From Pseudomonas viridiflava (GTDB lineage: Bacteria > Pseudomonadota > Gammaproteobacteria > Pseudomonadales > Pseudomonadaceae), in contig NZ_UUON01000024.1 in assembly GCF_900590885.1 (NCBI RefSeq), positions 1 through 64,000 of the forward strand: 64,000 nucleotides of DNA, in the 5' to 3' direction. Each line of letters starts with the position of its first letter. The stretch's first letter is position 1. Positions 1-10,382 of this stretch are shown here, one piece after another. The notes below the pieces were generated by a model. The model was not told where the DNA came from, made no database searches, and saw only the letters and a program-made list of their open reading frames with translations. Made by a program: the position numbers and the translations under genes.

Positions 1-328
1 CCAGTGCCGAAAAGCTGAAATAGCTCTCTGCCCACATGTCGTAGCTATTGAGACAGCGCTTGAAATCGCCAATGACGGCTTCGACGTCTCGCGTCTTCGA
101 ATCCATGGCCGCCAGCACCAGCAAGCCAATGGTTTGGCCCGTCACGCCGATCAAGAGCCGGCCCCATCAAGCAAAACACCCACCAGAAAAAACATCTGCA
201 ATCCCTCGCGCTGTGTGATCAGGCGAAGGACTTTGCAGAGGTTTTCAGGAAGGGTCTGTAGTGCGTATCTGGTAACCAGGTGAGATTTTTCGACGAGTTT
301 TGCCAGGCAATCCAGACAAAACCGGCAT
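1..328 (-). pseudogene. Decayed gene fragment, unrecognised, cut by window edge
   Basis: On the minus strand three short open frames follow each other as one protein would after single-base indels. ATG at 328 opens MPVLSGLPGK; the reading then seems to move frame near 300 into KLVEKSHLVTRYALQTLPEN and on to MFFLVGVLLDGAGS, which stops at TGA near 153. The next frame continues LIGVTGQTIGLLVLAAMDSK and runs off the left edge. Adding one base in the GGCTCTTGATC stretch would join GAGS to LIGV without a stop. I do not recognise the family. All three frames are fairly open here, so the join is an inference; a short intact gene starting near 154 is an alternative. Confidence 0.4.
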
Positions 329-392
329 ACAGTTAAATCACTCCGTCACCAAGAACGGAGGTTTGCCCTGATGAGCAGTGAGGAACCCAGCG

Positions 393-953
393 ATGCCGTG
401 GAAAAACTCCGATACGCGCTACAGCACCATGTCGATTGCGTTGCACTGGTTGATGGTGGTGTTGCTGGCGGTGGTCTACGCCTGCATTGAGTTACGCGGC
501 CAGTTCCCCAAAGGCAGCGGTGCGCGAACGTTGATCGTTGAAATGCACTTTATGTTCGGCCTCACCGTCTTTGTGCTGGTGTGGCTGCGTCTGTTTGCGC
601 GCAGCCTGGGGGTGGCGCCGAAGATCGTACCGGCGCCGCCGCAGTGGCAAAGCCTGCTGGCCACGCTGATGCACGTTGCGCTGTATGCGTTGATGATCGG
701 CATGCCGATTGCGGGCTGGCTGATCGTCAGCGCCGAGGGGCATTCGGTGATGTTCTATGGCATGGAGTTGCCGCCGTTGATCGGCGAGGACAAGGCGCTG
801 GCGAAAGCGATTGAGGGCTGGCATGTGTTGTTCGGCAAGATCGGTTACTGGCTGATCGGGCTGCATGCGTTGGCGGGGATTTTTCATCACTATGTGATGC
901 GCGATAACACCGCGATGCGCATGATGCCGGGTGGGAGGGGGTCAGCCACCTGA
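393..953 (+). CDS. Cytochrome b561-family membrane protein
   Basis: 186-residue integral membrane haem protein of the bacterial cytochrome b561 (YodB/CybB) family, expected to move electrons in the inner membrane. Four hydrophobic segments are visible, with haem-ligand candidates in SIALHWLMVV (helix 1), EMHFMFGL (helix 2) and near the C-terminus in GWHVLFGKIGYWLIGLHALA and GIFHHYVMRD. I chose ATG 393 because AGGA at 381-384 lies 8 nt before it; a GTG at 378 in the same frame has no such site. The gene stands alone, and the convergent desulfhydrase gene is separated from it by a REP unit. The partner oxidoreductase is not evident from the neighbours. Confidence 0.88.
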   Translation: MPWKNSDTRYSTMSIALHWLMVVLLAVVYACIELRGQFPKGSGARTLIVEMHFMFGLTVFVLVWLRLFARSLGVAPKIVPAPPQWQSLLATLMHVALYALMIGMPIAGWLIVSAEGHSVMFYGMELPPLIGEDKALAKAIEGWHVLFGKIGYWLIGLHALAGIFHHYVMRDNTAMRMMPGGRGSAT

Positions 954-969
954 TCTGTCGACTGATACA

Positions 970-997
970 CCGCTATCGGGAGCAAGCCCCCTCCCAC
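970..997 (-). repeat. Single REP unit with extended tail
   Basis: Minus-oriented copy of the REP family found throughout the window (GTGGGAGGGGGCTTGC then TCCCGATAGCGG). The tail continues into GGTGTATCAG, also seen at other copies, so the conserved unit is about 36 nt. It lies between the convergent ends of cytochrome b561 and the desulfhydrase gene. Confidence 0.85.
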
Positions 998-1009
998 AGG
1001 GGGTTTGTG

Positions 1010-1900
1010 TCAGGTAGTAAAACCGCGGCGGCCCTGTAAGCCGCCGGTGTGGAGGAAGATCAGGCGTGTGCCGGGGAGGAAGCGCCCGGCGTCGATCTGC
1101 TGCTTTAATGCCAGCAGCGCTTTTGCGGTGTAGAGCGGCTCCAGTGGCAGGCCGCAGGCCTTTTGCGTGGTTTCGATAAAGTCGAGTAACAGTGGATCGA
1201 CCTTGGCGAAACCGCCACGGCTGGCGTCGAGCAATTCATATCCGCCTGGTGCGATAGCGGCGATGTTCTGCGCCACGCCATGGTCGTGCGGCACCGCCAT
1301 CGCGCCGTACACCGGGTGCGCGCCCGCCTCTGCCAGCGCCAAACCTGCCAACGTGGTGCCGGTACCCGCCGCGAGCCACCAGGCGTCGTAATCGGCCCAA
1401 CCCAGCGTACTCAACTGCACGCGGGCCTGCTCGACCAACACGCCACAGCCCAATGCGCCCGCCAGCCCGCCGCCGCCCTCGGGCACGGGGTGCAACTCAG
1501 GATACTGCTCACGCCAGGGCAACCAGAAACCCGCTTCATGCCGCGCGCGATAGCCGCCATAACCCAGCCAATGCAGCTGCATGCCAAAGGTCTTGAGGTC
1601 GAGGACGGTAGGTGTGTCCTGCGGATGGCCACGCAGCAGACCCACGGTGGCAAAGCCAAAACGCTTGCCCGCCGCCGCCAGCGCGTGCAGATGGTTGGAA
1701 TGGGCGCCGCCCAGGCTGATGATGCCGCTGGCACCGGTCTGTTGCGCTTGGGCCAGGTGCTCGGTGAGCTTGAACCACTTGTTGCCGCTGATCAGTGGGT
1801 CGATGCGGTCCAGGCGCAGCACGGCCAACTCGACGCCGTTCAGCCAGTCCAGGTGCACAGGTTCAAGGGGTGCGTGGGGAAGCCAGTCGAAGGGGCCCAT
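1010..1900 (-). CDS. D-cysteine desulfhydrase / ACC deaminase-like PLP enzyme
   Basis: 296-residue PLP-dependent enzyme of the tryptophan synthase beta fold, in the 1-aminocyclopropane-1-carboxylate deaminase / D-cysteine desulfhydrase group. The PLP lysine is in SGNKWFKL (about residues 38-45), followed by SLGGAHSNHLHALAAAGK and the phosphate-binding AAGTGTTLAGLALA. Length is slightly short for DcyD (about 330). Neither the substrate nor the choice between desulfhydrase and deaminase can be settled here; in pseudomonads such short forms are usually just called ACC deaminase/D-cysteine desulfhydrase family. It is followed by fadH upstream on the same strand with a 57-bp gap, so the two may be cotranscribed. 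No strong ribosome site precedes the ATG. Confidence 0.82.
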   Translation of the reverse strand: MGPFDWLPHAPLEPVHLDWLNGVELAVLRLDRIDPLISGNKWFKLTEHLAQAQQTGASGIISLGGAHSNHLHALAAAGKRFGFATVGLLRGHPQDTPTVLDLKTFGMQLHWLGYGGYRARHEAGFWLPWREQYPELHPVPEGGGGLAGALGCGVLVEQARVQLSTLGWADYDAWWLAAGTGTTLAGLALAEAGAHPVYGAMAVPHDHGVAQNIAAIAPGGYELLDASRGGFAKVDPLLLDFIETTQKACGLPLEPLYTAKALLALKQQIDAGRFLPGTRLIFLHTGGLQGRRGFTT

Positions 1901-1957
1901 CGGAAGGGATCTGCATAAAACACGGGGCGGCAGTCTAACACCGCCCCGCTTTCATGC

Positions 1958-4057
<2,100 letters not shown>

Positions 4058-4209
4058 TTATGTCCCACAGACTAAGAGGCGATGGATGACGGCTCAATGA
4101 CCGAAACTCACAAGTTATTGATCCAAATGCACAGCGCCCCTTGGCAAGCCGGCGCATGGGCCCTACCCTAGTCGGCGAACCCAGCACTCGGTCTGTTGTC
4201 TGTTGCCCC

Positions 4210-5340
4210 ATGCGTAAACTTCTAGCGTTCACCGTCACCATGGCCCTGGTTGCCGCCGTCGCCGCGTATCTGGTCTGGACCCAGGAGCGCCCCGTGGCGC
4301 ATTACCTGTCGGACCTGCGCATCACCCTCGCCGTGAATGAAGGCTTGCCTGCCGATCGCGGCAACCTGCTGGGCATTCAGCCGGAGCTGTTTCCCGCCGA
4401 CTACCAGAGCCTGGAACGCCTGCACCTGAAACTGTCGGCCTACCTGCAGAAGGCCCGCGACCAGGGGCTTATCAACGACAAGACCATCGTGGTGTTGCCG
4501 GAGCATATCGGCACCTGGCTGATGCTCACCGGCGAAAAGAATGAGGTCTACCAGGCGCTGCACGCCAAGGAGGCGATGCACTGGTTTTCGCTCAGCAACC
4601 CGCTGCTGTTCGCGCGTGCCTGGATCAGCGCCACCGGCGACAACCGCAGCGACGACGCCTACCTGCGCATGAAAGCTACCGGCATGGCGCGCGACTATCA
4701 GGTGCTGTTCGGCGGCCTGGCCAAGGAATTTGGCGTGACCCTGGTGGCCGGCTCCATCGCCCTGCCCAACCCGAGTGTCAGCCAGGGCCAGCTGCAGGTC
4801 GGCCATGGCCCTTTGTATAACGCCAGTGTGGTGTTCGCGGCGGATGGTTTGCCTATCGGTGAGCCCCAGCGCCAGCTTTATCCGATCTACGATGAGCGGG
4901 GCTTTATCCAGCCCGGCGATGAAAACGTGGTCAGTGTGGTCGACACCCCGGCCGGCCGCCTGGGCATCCTGGTAGGCAGTGACAGCTGGTACCCGGACAA
5001 CTACCGCAAACTCAACGAGCAAGGCGCACAACTGGTCGCGGTGCCGGCCTTCGTGCTCGGCCGCGACACCTGGACCCGCCCGTGGCGCGGTTTCAAGAGC
5101 GTGTCCACGCCGCAGGAGATCAGCCTCAAGCCCGAAGAACTCAGCGAGGGTGAAGCCTGGCGCCGGCTGACGTTAATCAGCCAGCAACCGATCAGCCAGG
5201 CCAGCGCCGGCATGAGCGTATTCCTGCGCGGGCAGTTCTGGGACCTGGGCACCTCCGGGCAGAGCTTCTTGAGCGGTAACGGGCAAGTCAGCGCCGACGG
5301 CGATGCGCGTGGCGCGCGCTTGCTGAATATCTGGCTATAG
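4210..5340 (+). CDS. Membrane-anchored nitrilase-like protein, catalytic Cys missing
   Basis: 376-residue carbon-nitrogen hydrolase fold protein with an N-terminal signal anchor (LLAFTVTMALVAAVAAYLVW), so the domain should sit in the periplasm. The catalytic Glu is plausible in VVLPEHIGTWL. In active family members the nucleophile is a Cys in a motif such as ICxDSWYP; here the segment reads GILVGSDSWYPDNY, with Gly-Ser in its place. This predicts loss of amidase chemistry, or use of the Ser. It stops 4 bp before the start of the AraC regulator, so the two are probably cotranscribed. The start at 4210 is the best match to the anchor but has no clear ribosome site. Confidence 0.75.
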   Translation: MRKLLAFTVTMALVAAVAAYLVWTQERPVAHYLSDLRITLAVNEGLPADRGNLLGIQPELFPADYQSLERLHLKLSAYLQKARDQGLINDKTIVVLPEHIGTWLMLTGEKNEVYQALHAKEAMHWFSLSNPLLFARAWISATGDNRSDDAYLRMKATGMARDYQVLFGGLAKEFGVTLVAGSIALPNPSVSQGQLQVGHGPLYNASVVFAADGLPIGEPQRQLYPIYDERGFIQPGDENVVSVVDTPAGRLGILVGSDSWYPDNYRKLNEQGAQLVAVPAFVLGRDTWTRPWRGFKSVSTPQEISLKPEELSEGEAWRRLTLISQQPISQASAGMSVFLRGQFWDLGTSGQSFLSGNGQVSADGDARGARLLNIWL

Positions 5341-5344
5341 CGCC

Positions 5345-6373
5345 GTGAGGCCGGTGCGCCTGGGGGATCTGTCGGTGGGCTTCGTGCACACCCTGGCGGA
5401 TGCCATCCACAGCCACGGCCTGGACCCACAACCGCTGCTGCTGCAATACGGTCTCGACCCGGCGCGCCTGGCCGAGGCTGGTGCACGTTTGTCGATCCCG
5501 CGCTACATGCGCCTGGGCCATGCGGCCATCCAGCTTACCGGCGACCCCGGCCTGGGCCTGCGTATGGGCCAGCTCAGTCGCCTGAGCCAGGCCGGGCTGG
5601 CCGGGGTCACCGCCGCCCAGGCGCCTAACGTGCGCGAGGCTGCACGTGCGCTTACGCGCTTCGAAGCGTTGTACGGCTCCAACTATCGCGGGCAATCCAG
5701 CTTCGACGAGGACGCCGAAGGCGCCTGGCTGCGGTTCTATTCCATCAGCCCCTACAACGCCTATAACCGCTTTGTGGTGGATTCGATCATCGCCGGCTGG
5801 CTGTATCAATTGTCGAGCCTGGCCCAGCAACCGGTGCAGGCGCAGCGCATCGACATCGAGTTCGAAGCGCCGCAATACAGCGAACAGTACAACGCGCTGG
5901 GTGACATTCACTTCGGTGCCGAGGCCAATCAACTGCGCCTCAGCCAAGCCACCCTGGCCCTGCGCAACCCACAGCATTGCCCGAGCACCTGGCACTTGTT
6001 GCTGCAATTGTGTGAACGGGAATTGGAGCAGTTGACCCGCACCCGCAGCCTGCGCGAACGCATTACCCGGTTGCTGGGGCCGATGCTCAATGGCGGCCGG
6101 GAACCCGACCTGGAAGAAGTGGCGGCACGCCTGAAGCTGCCGACCTGGACGCTGCGGCGCAAACTGGCCGAAGAAGGCACTCAGTTTCGCGCGATTCTCA
6201 ATGACACCCGCCGCGACCTGGCCATGACCTATATTCGCGATACGGAACTGGCATTCGGCGAGATCGCCTACTTGCTCGGTTTTGCCTCCGCCCAGGCGTT
6301 TCAACGGGCGTTCAGGCGGTGGAACAACCAGACCCCAGGGGAATTTCGCCGCAGTCAGCGGCATTCCGCCTGA
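5345..6373 (+). CDS. AraC-family transcriptional regulator
   Basis: 342-residue regulator. Residues about 15-200 match the ligand/dimer domain of the OruR/ArgR-type AraC group (RYMRLGHAAIQLTGDPGLGL, AGLAGVTAAQAPNVREAARA). The C-terminal third carries the double helix-turn-helix, with ARLKLPTWTLRRKLAEEG and the signature IAYLLGFASAQAFQRAFRRW. GTG start, 4 bp after the nitrilase-like stop. Tight coupling suggests it controls that gene and perhaps the divergent fadH, but no operator was identified. The effector is unknown. Confidence 0.9.
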   Translation: MRPVRLGDLSVGFVHTLADAIHSHGLDPQPLLLQYGLDPARLAEAGARLSIPRYMRLGHAAIQLTGDPGLGLRMGQLSRLSQAGLAGVTAAQAPNVREAARALTRFEALYGSNYRGQSSFDEDAEGAWLRFYSISPYNAYNRFVVDSIIAGWLYQLSSLAQQPVQAQRIDIEFEAPQYSEQYNALGDIHFGAEANQLRLSQATLALRNPQHCPSTWHLLLQLCERELEQLTRTRSLRERITRLLGPMLNGGREPDLEEVAARLKLPTWTLRRKLAEEGTQFRAILNDTRRDLAMTYIRDTELAFGEIAYLLGFASAQAFQRAFRRWNNQTPGEFRRSQRHSA

Positions 6374-6381
6374 AGTCGGTC

Positions 6382-6468
6382 CTACAGCTCTGTTGCATCG
6401 TCTGCGGGTTCCAGCGGGTCCAGCTCAATCGCGTGGTACTCGAGCAGTTCTTCCTGGTAATCGTCCAT
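6382..6468 (-). CDS. Small acidic ORF, 28 residues
   Basis: A short minus-strand frame starts with MDDYQEELLEYHAIELD and ends DATEL. It has an excellent ribosome site (AAGGAG about 7 nt before the ATG). Eleven of 28 residues are Asp or Glu. It converges on the AraC gene, with 8 bp between the stops. No domain is recognisable. The strong ribosome site and biased composition argue for a real micro-protein, but length alone cannot prove it. Confidence 0.55.
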   Translation of the reverse strand: MDDYQEELLEYHAIELDPLEPADDATEL

Positions 6469-6738
6469 GCCGGGCTCCTTCTTGTCTTAAAAGCGGCTGC
6501 AGATTAATGACCTGCATCACCAGCCTAAAGTGCCGTTGTGACGAAAAAATGTCTGCGCCATGACGTTCCTGCACTTCAGGATTAAACGTAGCAGCGGCGG
6601 GAAGATTTAGCACGCAGGCATCAAGGCAAGCGTCAATTGCATGCATCGCTACCCACGAGGATGACCTGGAACACAGTCGGTGTGGGAGGGAGCAAGCCCC
6701 CTCCCATACTGGATCTTCATCAGGTCGACCGGTCTGAG
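6469..6738. other. Intergenic stretch, nothing clear apart from a REP hairpin
   Basis: 270 bp separate the small acidic ORF from the convergent end region of the DUF2242 lipoprotein gene. I see no convincing coding frame. The promoter of the small ORF must lie in this stretch, and a REP hairpin is at 6681-6708. Confidence 0.5.
6681..6708. repeat. Collapsed REP hairpin
   Basis: GTGGGAGGGAGCAAGCCCCC followed by TCCCAT. Two REP arms are fused back to back with almost no loop, leaving a strong GC hairpin 3' of the DUF2242 lipoprotein gene. It may act as an mRNA 3' end or stabiliser. Confidence 0.75.
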
Positions 6739-7512
6739 TTACTGCGCGGGCGTCGGCAGAGGTGGAATCGCCTCTGTCGGCGGTGGAAGATCCGACGCAG
6801 CCGGTGCAGGTGCCGGTTCTTCCTGTGGCGCAATCGGCGCAGGCTCGGCAGGCGGTGTCACCGGCGCAGAAGCAGCCGGCTCTTCCTTCGGCGCCTCGAC
6901 CTTCTCGGCCACCGGCGCAGCCTTGGGCTCCGGCACCCCCAGGTCGGCCTTGGGCTGCTCGGGAATATGCGCGGCCTTCTTCACTTCCTGGGGCAGGAAC
7001 ACGTCCACCAGAGCAAAGTAACGGTCATAGAACTTCGGCGCGGACACCGTCTCACTGGCGACCTTGACCATCGAGTCGTCAGTGGAGCCGATCGGCATCG
7101 ACACCGAACCCAACACCCCAACCCCAAGGCTCGCGGAATTGTTGACCTTCTTCAGCGCATAGCGATCCTGCAGCGCGTTGGCAAACATCGTCGAATGGTT
7201 ATTGCCTTTGCCGTCATCGGCGCACACCACATTGAAGCTGATCTGCAGGTGCGTTTCGCCGGTCTGCTGGAAGCTCTTGTTACCCACTACCAGTTTCGGA
7301 TCGTTGCTGGTGATGATGTAGCCCTGGCTCAGCAAGGCACGGCGCGCGGCTTCGCACGCCGCAACATCAGTGACCGGGTAGTCCCGGGAAAACGTACCGG
7401 AGTCGTCGAAATTCTCATGTTCATAAATAGCGGTCTTGGGTGACGAGCAGCCCGCGGCGCCCGCCAGCACCAGCGCCAGCCCGAGGCTACGCAAGTGAAA
7501 TGATGTCGACAT
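6739..7512 (-). CDS. DUF2242-type lipoprotein with Pro/Ala-rich tail
   Basis: 257-residue predicted lipoprotein: signal peptide with lipobox LVLAGAAGCSS (Cys about 22). The body (about 30-175) matches the DUF2242 pattern, with FDDSGTFSRDYPV, CEAARRALLSQGYIIT and KFYDRYFALVDVFL. The last 80 residues are a low-complexity Pro/Ala/Glu tail (EPAPIAPQEEPAPAPAASD), likely a flexible linker reaching into the periplasm or through peptidoglycan. AGGA 7 nt before the ATG supports the start. Function unknown; no operon partner, as a LysR gene follows upstream in the same direction with an 89-bp gap. Confidence 0.8.
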   Translation of the reverse strand: MSTSFHLRSLGLALVLAGAAGCSSPKTAIYEHENFDDSGTFSRDYPVTDVAACEAARRALLSQGYIITSNDPKLVVGNKSFQQTGETHLQISFNVVCADDGKGNNHSTMFANALQDRYALKKVNNSASLGVGVLGSVSMPIGSTDDSMVKVASETVSAPKFYDRYFALVDVFLPQEVKKAAHIPEQPKADLGVPEPKAAPVAEKVEAPKEEPAASAPVTPPAEPAPIAPQEEPAPAPAASDLPPPTEAIPPLPTPAQ

Positions 7513-7601
7513 TGAAAATCCTGAGGAAAACGGTCCGGGCGGTATTGTGCAACAGAACGGGGGCTTGGCGCGCGCATTCCTGTCGGTAAAACGTCACAGG
7601 C

Positions 7602-8501
7602 TTATGGGGCGGCACTCGCAGGAAAAAGACCGGCGTACATATGATCAATAAACACGCGCAATTTGGCCGAAGCATGGCGACTTGCTGGCCACAGCATCCA
7701 GAAACTGCCTCGGTGTTCCAGGTGGGCATCCAGTACCCGTTGCAGGCGGCCTTCTGCCACCGCTTTGTTGACCATGTAGTCCGGCAGACAAGCAATGCCC
7801 AACCCTTCGTGCACCACATGGTTGAGCGACTCGATGGTGGTGCTGACCAACGGGGTGCGCAAGCTGGGTTCGACAAGGCCGGGGGCAAGGCGCAACGGCC
7901 AGGGTTCCAGCTTGCCGGTGGCGCAGAATTTGTGGCGCAGGCACGCGTGGTCACTCAGGTCCTGGGGCTGTTGCGGCGTACCGTGCAGTTCAAAGTAGGC
8001 AGGCGTACCCACCAGCACCAGTTGATAATGCCCCAGGTGGCGCGCCATCAAGCGCGAATCTTCCGGCTTGCCGGTGCGAATCACCGCATCGAAACCTTCC
8101 TCGATCACGTCCACCATGCGGTCGGAAAAGTCCACATCCAGCTCAATGTCCGGGTAGGCACGCATAAAGTCGCTGAGCACTGGCATCAACAAGCCACGCA
8201 CTTGCGGCACGCTGATGCGCAACTTGCCCCGGGGCGTGACGCCGGCCTCGGTCAGCTCACGCTCCGCCGCCTCAACCTCGGCCAAAATGCGCCGCGAACG
8301 CTCAAGGAACAGCGCGCCTTCGCTGGTCAAGGTGATGCTGCGGGTGCTGCGATGAAATAGCCGCACGCCCAGGCGCTCCTCCATGCGTGCAATACTTTTG
8401 CCCACCGCCGAAGAGGAGACGCCCAGTACGCGGCCGGCTGCGGTGAAACTGCGCGTCTCCGCCACCTGCACAAAAACCGAAAGGCTGCCCAAGCTGTCCA
8501 T
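7602..8501 (-). CDS. LysR-family transcriptional regulator
   Basis: 299-residue LysR regulator. The N-terminal winged helix-turn-helix reads SLSVFVQVAETRSFTAAGRV and GVSSSAVGKSIARMEERLGV; the rest is the periplasmic-binding-like effector domain. ATG 8501 is preceded by GAGGA 8 nt upstream, better than the ATG at 8528. It diverges from the MFS gene with a 117-bp shared promoter region, the usual LysR layout, so control of that transporter is likely. A T-N11-A type site was not singled out. Confidence 0.9.
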   Translation of the reverse strand: MDSLGSLSVFVQVAETRSFTAAGRVLGVSSSAVGKSIARMEERLGVRLFHRSTRSITLTSEGALFLERSRRILAEVEAAERELTEAGVTPRGKLRISVPQVRGLLMPVLSDFMRAYPDIELDVDFSDRMVDVIEEGFDAVIRTGKPEDSRLMARHLGHYQLVLVGTPAYFELHGTPQQPQDLSDHACLRHKFCATGKLEPWPLRLAPGLVEPSLRTPLVSTTIESLNHVVHEGLGIACLPDYMVNKAVAEGRLQRVLDAHLEHRGSFWMLWPASRHASAKLRVFIDHMYAGLFPASAAP

Positions 8502-8618
8502 GATTCCATCCTCGCCCATTACGGACACCCGCGTCCGATAAGTTCGGAACCTTAGCCTGTTTTTCCGCGAGCTACAGCCCCCTACCCTGCATCCTTGCCC
8601 TTTGCATGGATAGACATC

Positions 8619-9812
8619 ATGAGCAACAACCCTTCACTGCCCCCGGATACGCTGCCGCTGGGTGGCTTACTGGCACTGGCGTGCGCCGGTTTTATCACCA
8701 TCCTCACCGAAGCCATGCCCGCCGGGCTACTGCCGCAGATGGGCGAAGGCCTGGGCGTGTCGCCAGCACTGGTCGGCCAATTGGTCACCCTCTACGCCTT
8801 GGGGTCGCTGCTGGCGGCCATCCCCCTCACCCTGCTGACCCGTGGCTGGCGCCGACGGCCACTACTGCTGTTGGCCATTGGCGGCTTTGCGCTGGTCAAC
8901 AGCGTGACCGCACTTTCCAGCCACTATGGGCTGACGCTGGTGGCGCGCTTTTTTGCCGGGGTTTTCGCCGGGTTGCTCTGGGCGCTGCTGGCGGGGTATG
9001 CCAGCCGCATGGTCGCCCCGCACCTGCAAGGCCGCGCGATCGCCATCGCCATGCTCGGCGCGCCGCTGGCGCTATCCCTGGGCGTACCGGCTGGCACATT
9101 GCTAGGCACGCTGGTGGGCTGGCGCTTGAGTTTTGCGATCATGACGGGGCTGACCCTGGTGCTGCTGGTCTGGGCTCGCTGGCAGCTCCCGGATTTTGCC
9201 GGCCAACCCGCGCAAAAACGCCTGGGCCTGCGCGAGGTCCTGCGGTTGCCCGGGATTCGTCCGGTGCTGTGGGTGACGTTTACCTACGTGCTGGCCCACA
9301 ACATTCTGTACACCTATATCGCCCCGCTGCTGGTGCCCGCCGGGATCGCTGCGGACATCGACCGGGTGCTGCTGGTATTTGGCCTGGCCGCGCTGGTGAG
9401 CATCTGGCTGGCAGGCCTGTTGATTGACCGATGGTTGCGCCTGTTGGTGTTGCTCAGTTGCTCGCTGTTTGGCCTGGTGGCCTTGGCACTGGCGTTGTGG
9501 ATGGCGTCGCCGGTGATCATCTATGGCGCCGTCGCCCTATGGGGGCTGGCGTTCGGTGGCTTGCCCGCTCTGCTGCAGACAGCGTTGGCCAAGTCGGCAG
9601 GAGACTCGGCTGACGCCGCGCAGTCAATGCTGGTGACCGTGTGGAACCTGGGCATTGCCGGCGGCGGGCTGGCAGGCGGTGTGCTGCTTCAGGGCTGGGG
9701 CGTCGCCGCCTTTCCCTGGGCGGTTATTCTGCTGATGCTAATGGCCATCGCCGGCGCATCAAAGGCTTCGCCCCAGCAACTGGCCGGGCCAGCCTTCCAG
9801 GTCGAAGGTTGA
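8619..9812 (+). CDS. MFS transporter (drug/sugar efflux type)
   Basis: 397-residue permease with about 12 hydrophobic segments, of the AraJ/YdhP-like MFS efflux group (EAMPAGLLPQMGEGLGVSPA, LAAIPLTLLTRGWRRRPLLL). ATG 8619 begins MSNNPSLPPD; an ATG at 8595 is in frame but gives an unusual leader. Divergent from its presumed LysR regulator. The last 54 bp overlap the 3' end of the convergent GNAT gene, and both products end naturally. Substrate unknown. Confidence 0.88.
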   Translation: MSNNPSLPPDTLPLGGLLALACAGFITILTEAMPAGLLPQMGEGLGVSPALVGQLVTLYALGSLLAAIPLTLLTRGWRRRPLLLLAIGGFALVNSVTALSSHYGLTLVARFFAGVFAGLLWALLAGYASRMVAPHLQGRAIAIAMLGAPLALSLGVPAGTLLGTLVGWRLSFAIMTGLTLVLLVWARWQLPDFAGQPAQKRLGLREVLRLPGIRPVLWVTFTYVLAHNILYTYIAPLLVPAGIAADIDRVLLVFGLAALVSIWLAGLLIDRWLRLLVLLSCSLFGLVALALALWMASPVIIYGAVALWGLAFGGLPALLQTALAKSAGDSADAAQSMLVTVWNLGIAGGGLAGGVLLQGWGVAAFPWAVILLMLMAIAGASKASPQQLAGPAFQVEG

Positions 9813-10283
9813 GATGCGCGCATAGCCACAGGACTCGTAAAAGCTGACCAACTCGCCCGTGCCGCCTGCGTAGCAATCCACGCGCAGGCGGCTGACCCCA
9901 GCCGCACGTGCGCGGTCTTCGGCAAAGGCCAGCAGGCGCCGGCCAAGACCGCGAACACGCGCATCGCGGCCGACGATCAACCAGCGTACATACACCTCCG
10001 GCTCGGTTGCGGCAGGCACATAGGCCACCGAGTCACCCAATACGAGCGCGGCGTGGAGACGCCCTTCGCAATCCTCGACCACCCACGCATCGGGCATCGC
10101 ACACGCTTGTTCTGCTTGAGCAACCCGCCGGGGTATGGCCGACCATGGCTCAGTGCCCCATTGACCGTGATTGCCCGTGGCGACGAACCAGGCGATCACC
10201 TCGTCAAATACCTGCAGCACGGCCGGCGCGTCGGCCACGCTGGCGCGACGAATCACCAAGCCTTCCATTCCTTGAATCAACAC
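9759..10283 (-). CDS. GNAT-family N-acetyltransferase
   Basis: 174-residue acetyltransferase. The acetyl-CoA loop is GRDARVRGLGRRLLAFAEDR (about 117-136), followed by the C-terminal signature VSFYESCGYARI. The GTG at 10283 is chosen since AGGAG lies 8 nt before it; the ATG five codons later has only a too-close AAGGA. The 3' end overlaps the MFS gene by 54 bp in antisense. The substrate (small molecule or protein N-terminus) is not predictable. Confidence 0.85.
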   Translation of the reverse strand: MLIQGMEGLVIRRASVADAPAVLQVFDEVIAWFVATGNHGQWGTEPWSAIPRRVAQAEQACAMPDAWVVEDCEGRLHAALVLGDSVAYVPAATEPEVYVRWLIVGRDARVRGLGRRLLAFAEDRARAAGVSRLRVDCYAGGTGELVSFYESCGYARISTFDLEGWPGQLLGRSL

Positions 10284-10333
10284 GTTTCAAACTCCTGGGT
10301 CGGGGATACACGGCGCCCAGTCTAGCGCACATA

Positions 10334-10371
10334 AAAAAGCCCCCGGACTTTTCAGGCCGGGGGCTTTTTAT
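10334..10371 (-). terminator. Rho-independent terminator after ppiD
   Basis: AAAAAAGCCCCCGGACTTTT then CAGGCCGGGGGCTTTTTAT: a GC stem with A/T tracts on both sides. It lies just 3' of ppiD on the minus strand and upstream of the GNAT start; the structure could work in both directions. Confidence 0.85.
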
Positions 10372-10382
10372 TCAAACCGACA

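Noticed and set aside
6319..6563. Plus-strand frames opposite the small acidic ORF
   Set aside because: They overlap the AraC end and lack ribosome sites; the minus-strand frame has the better signal.
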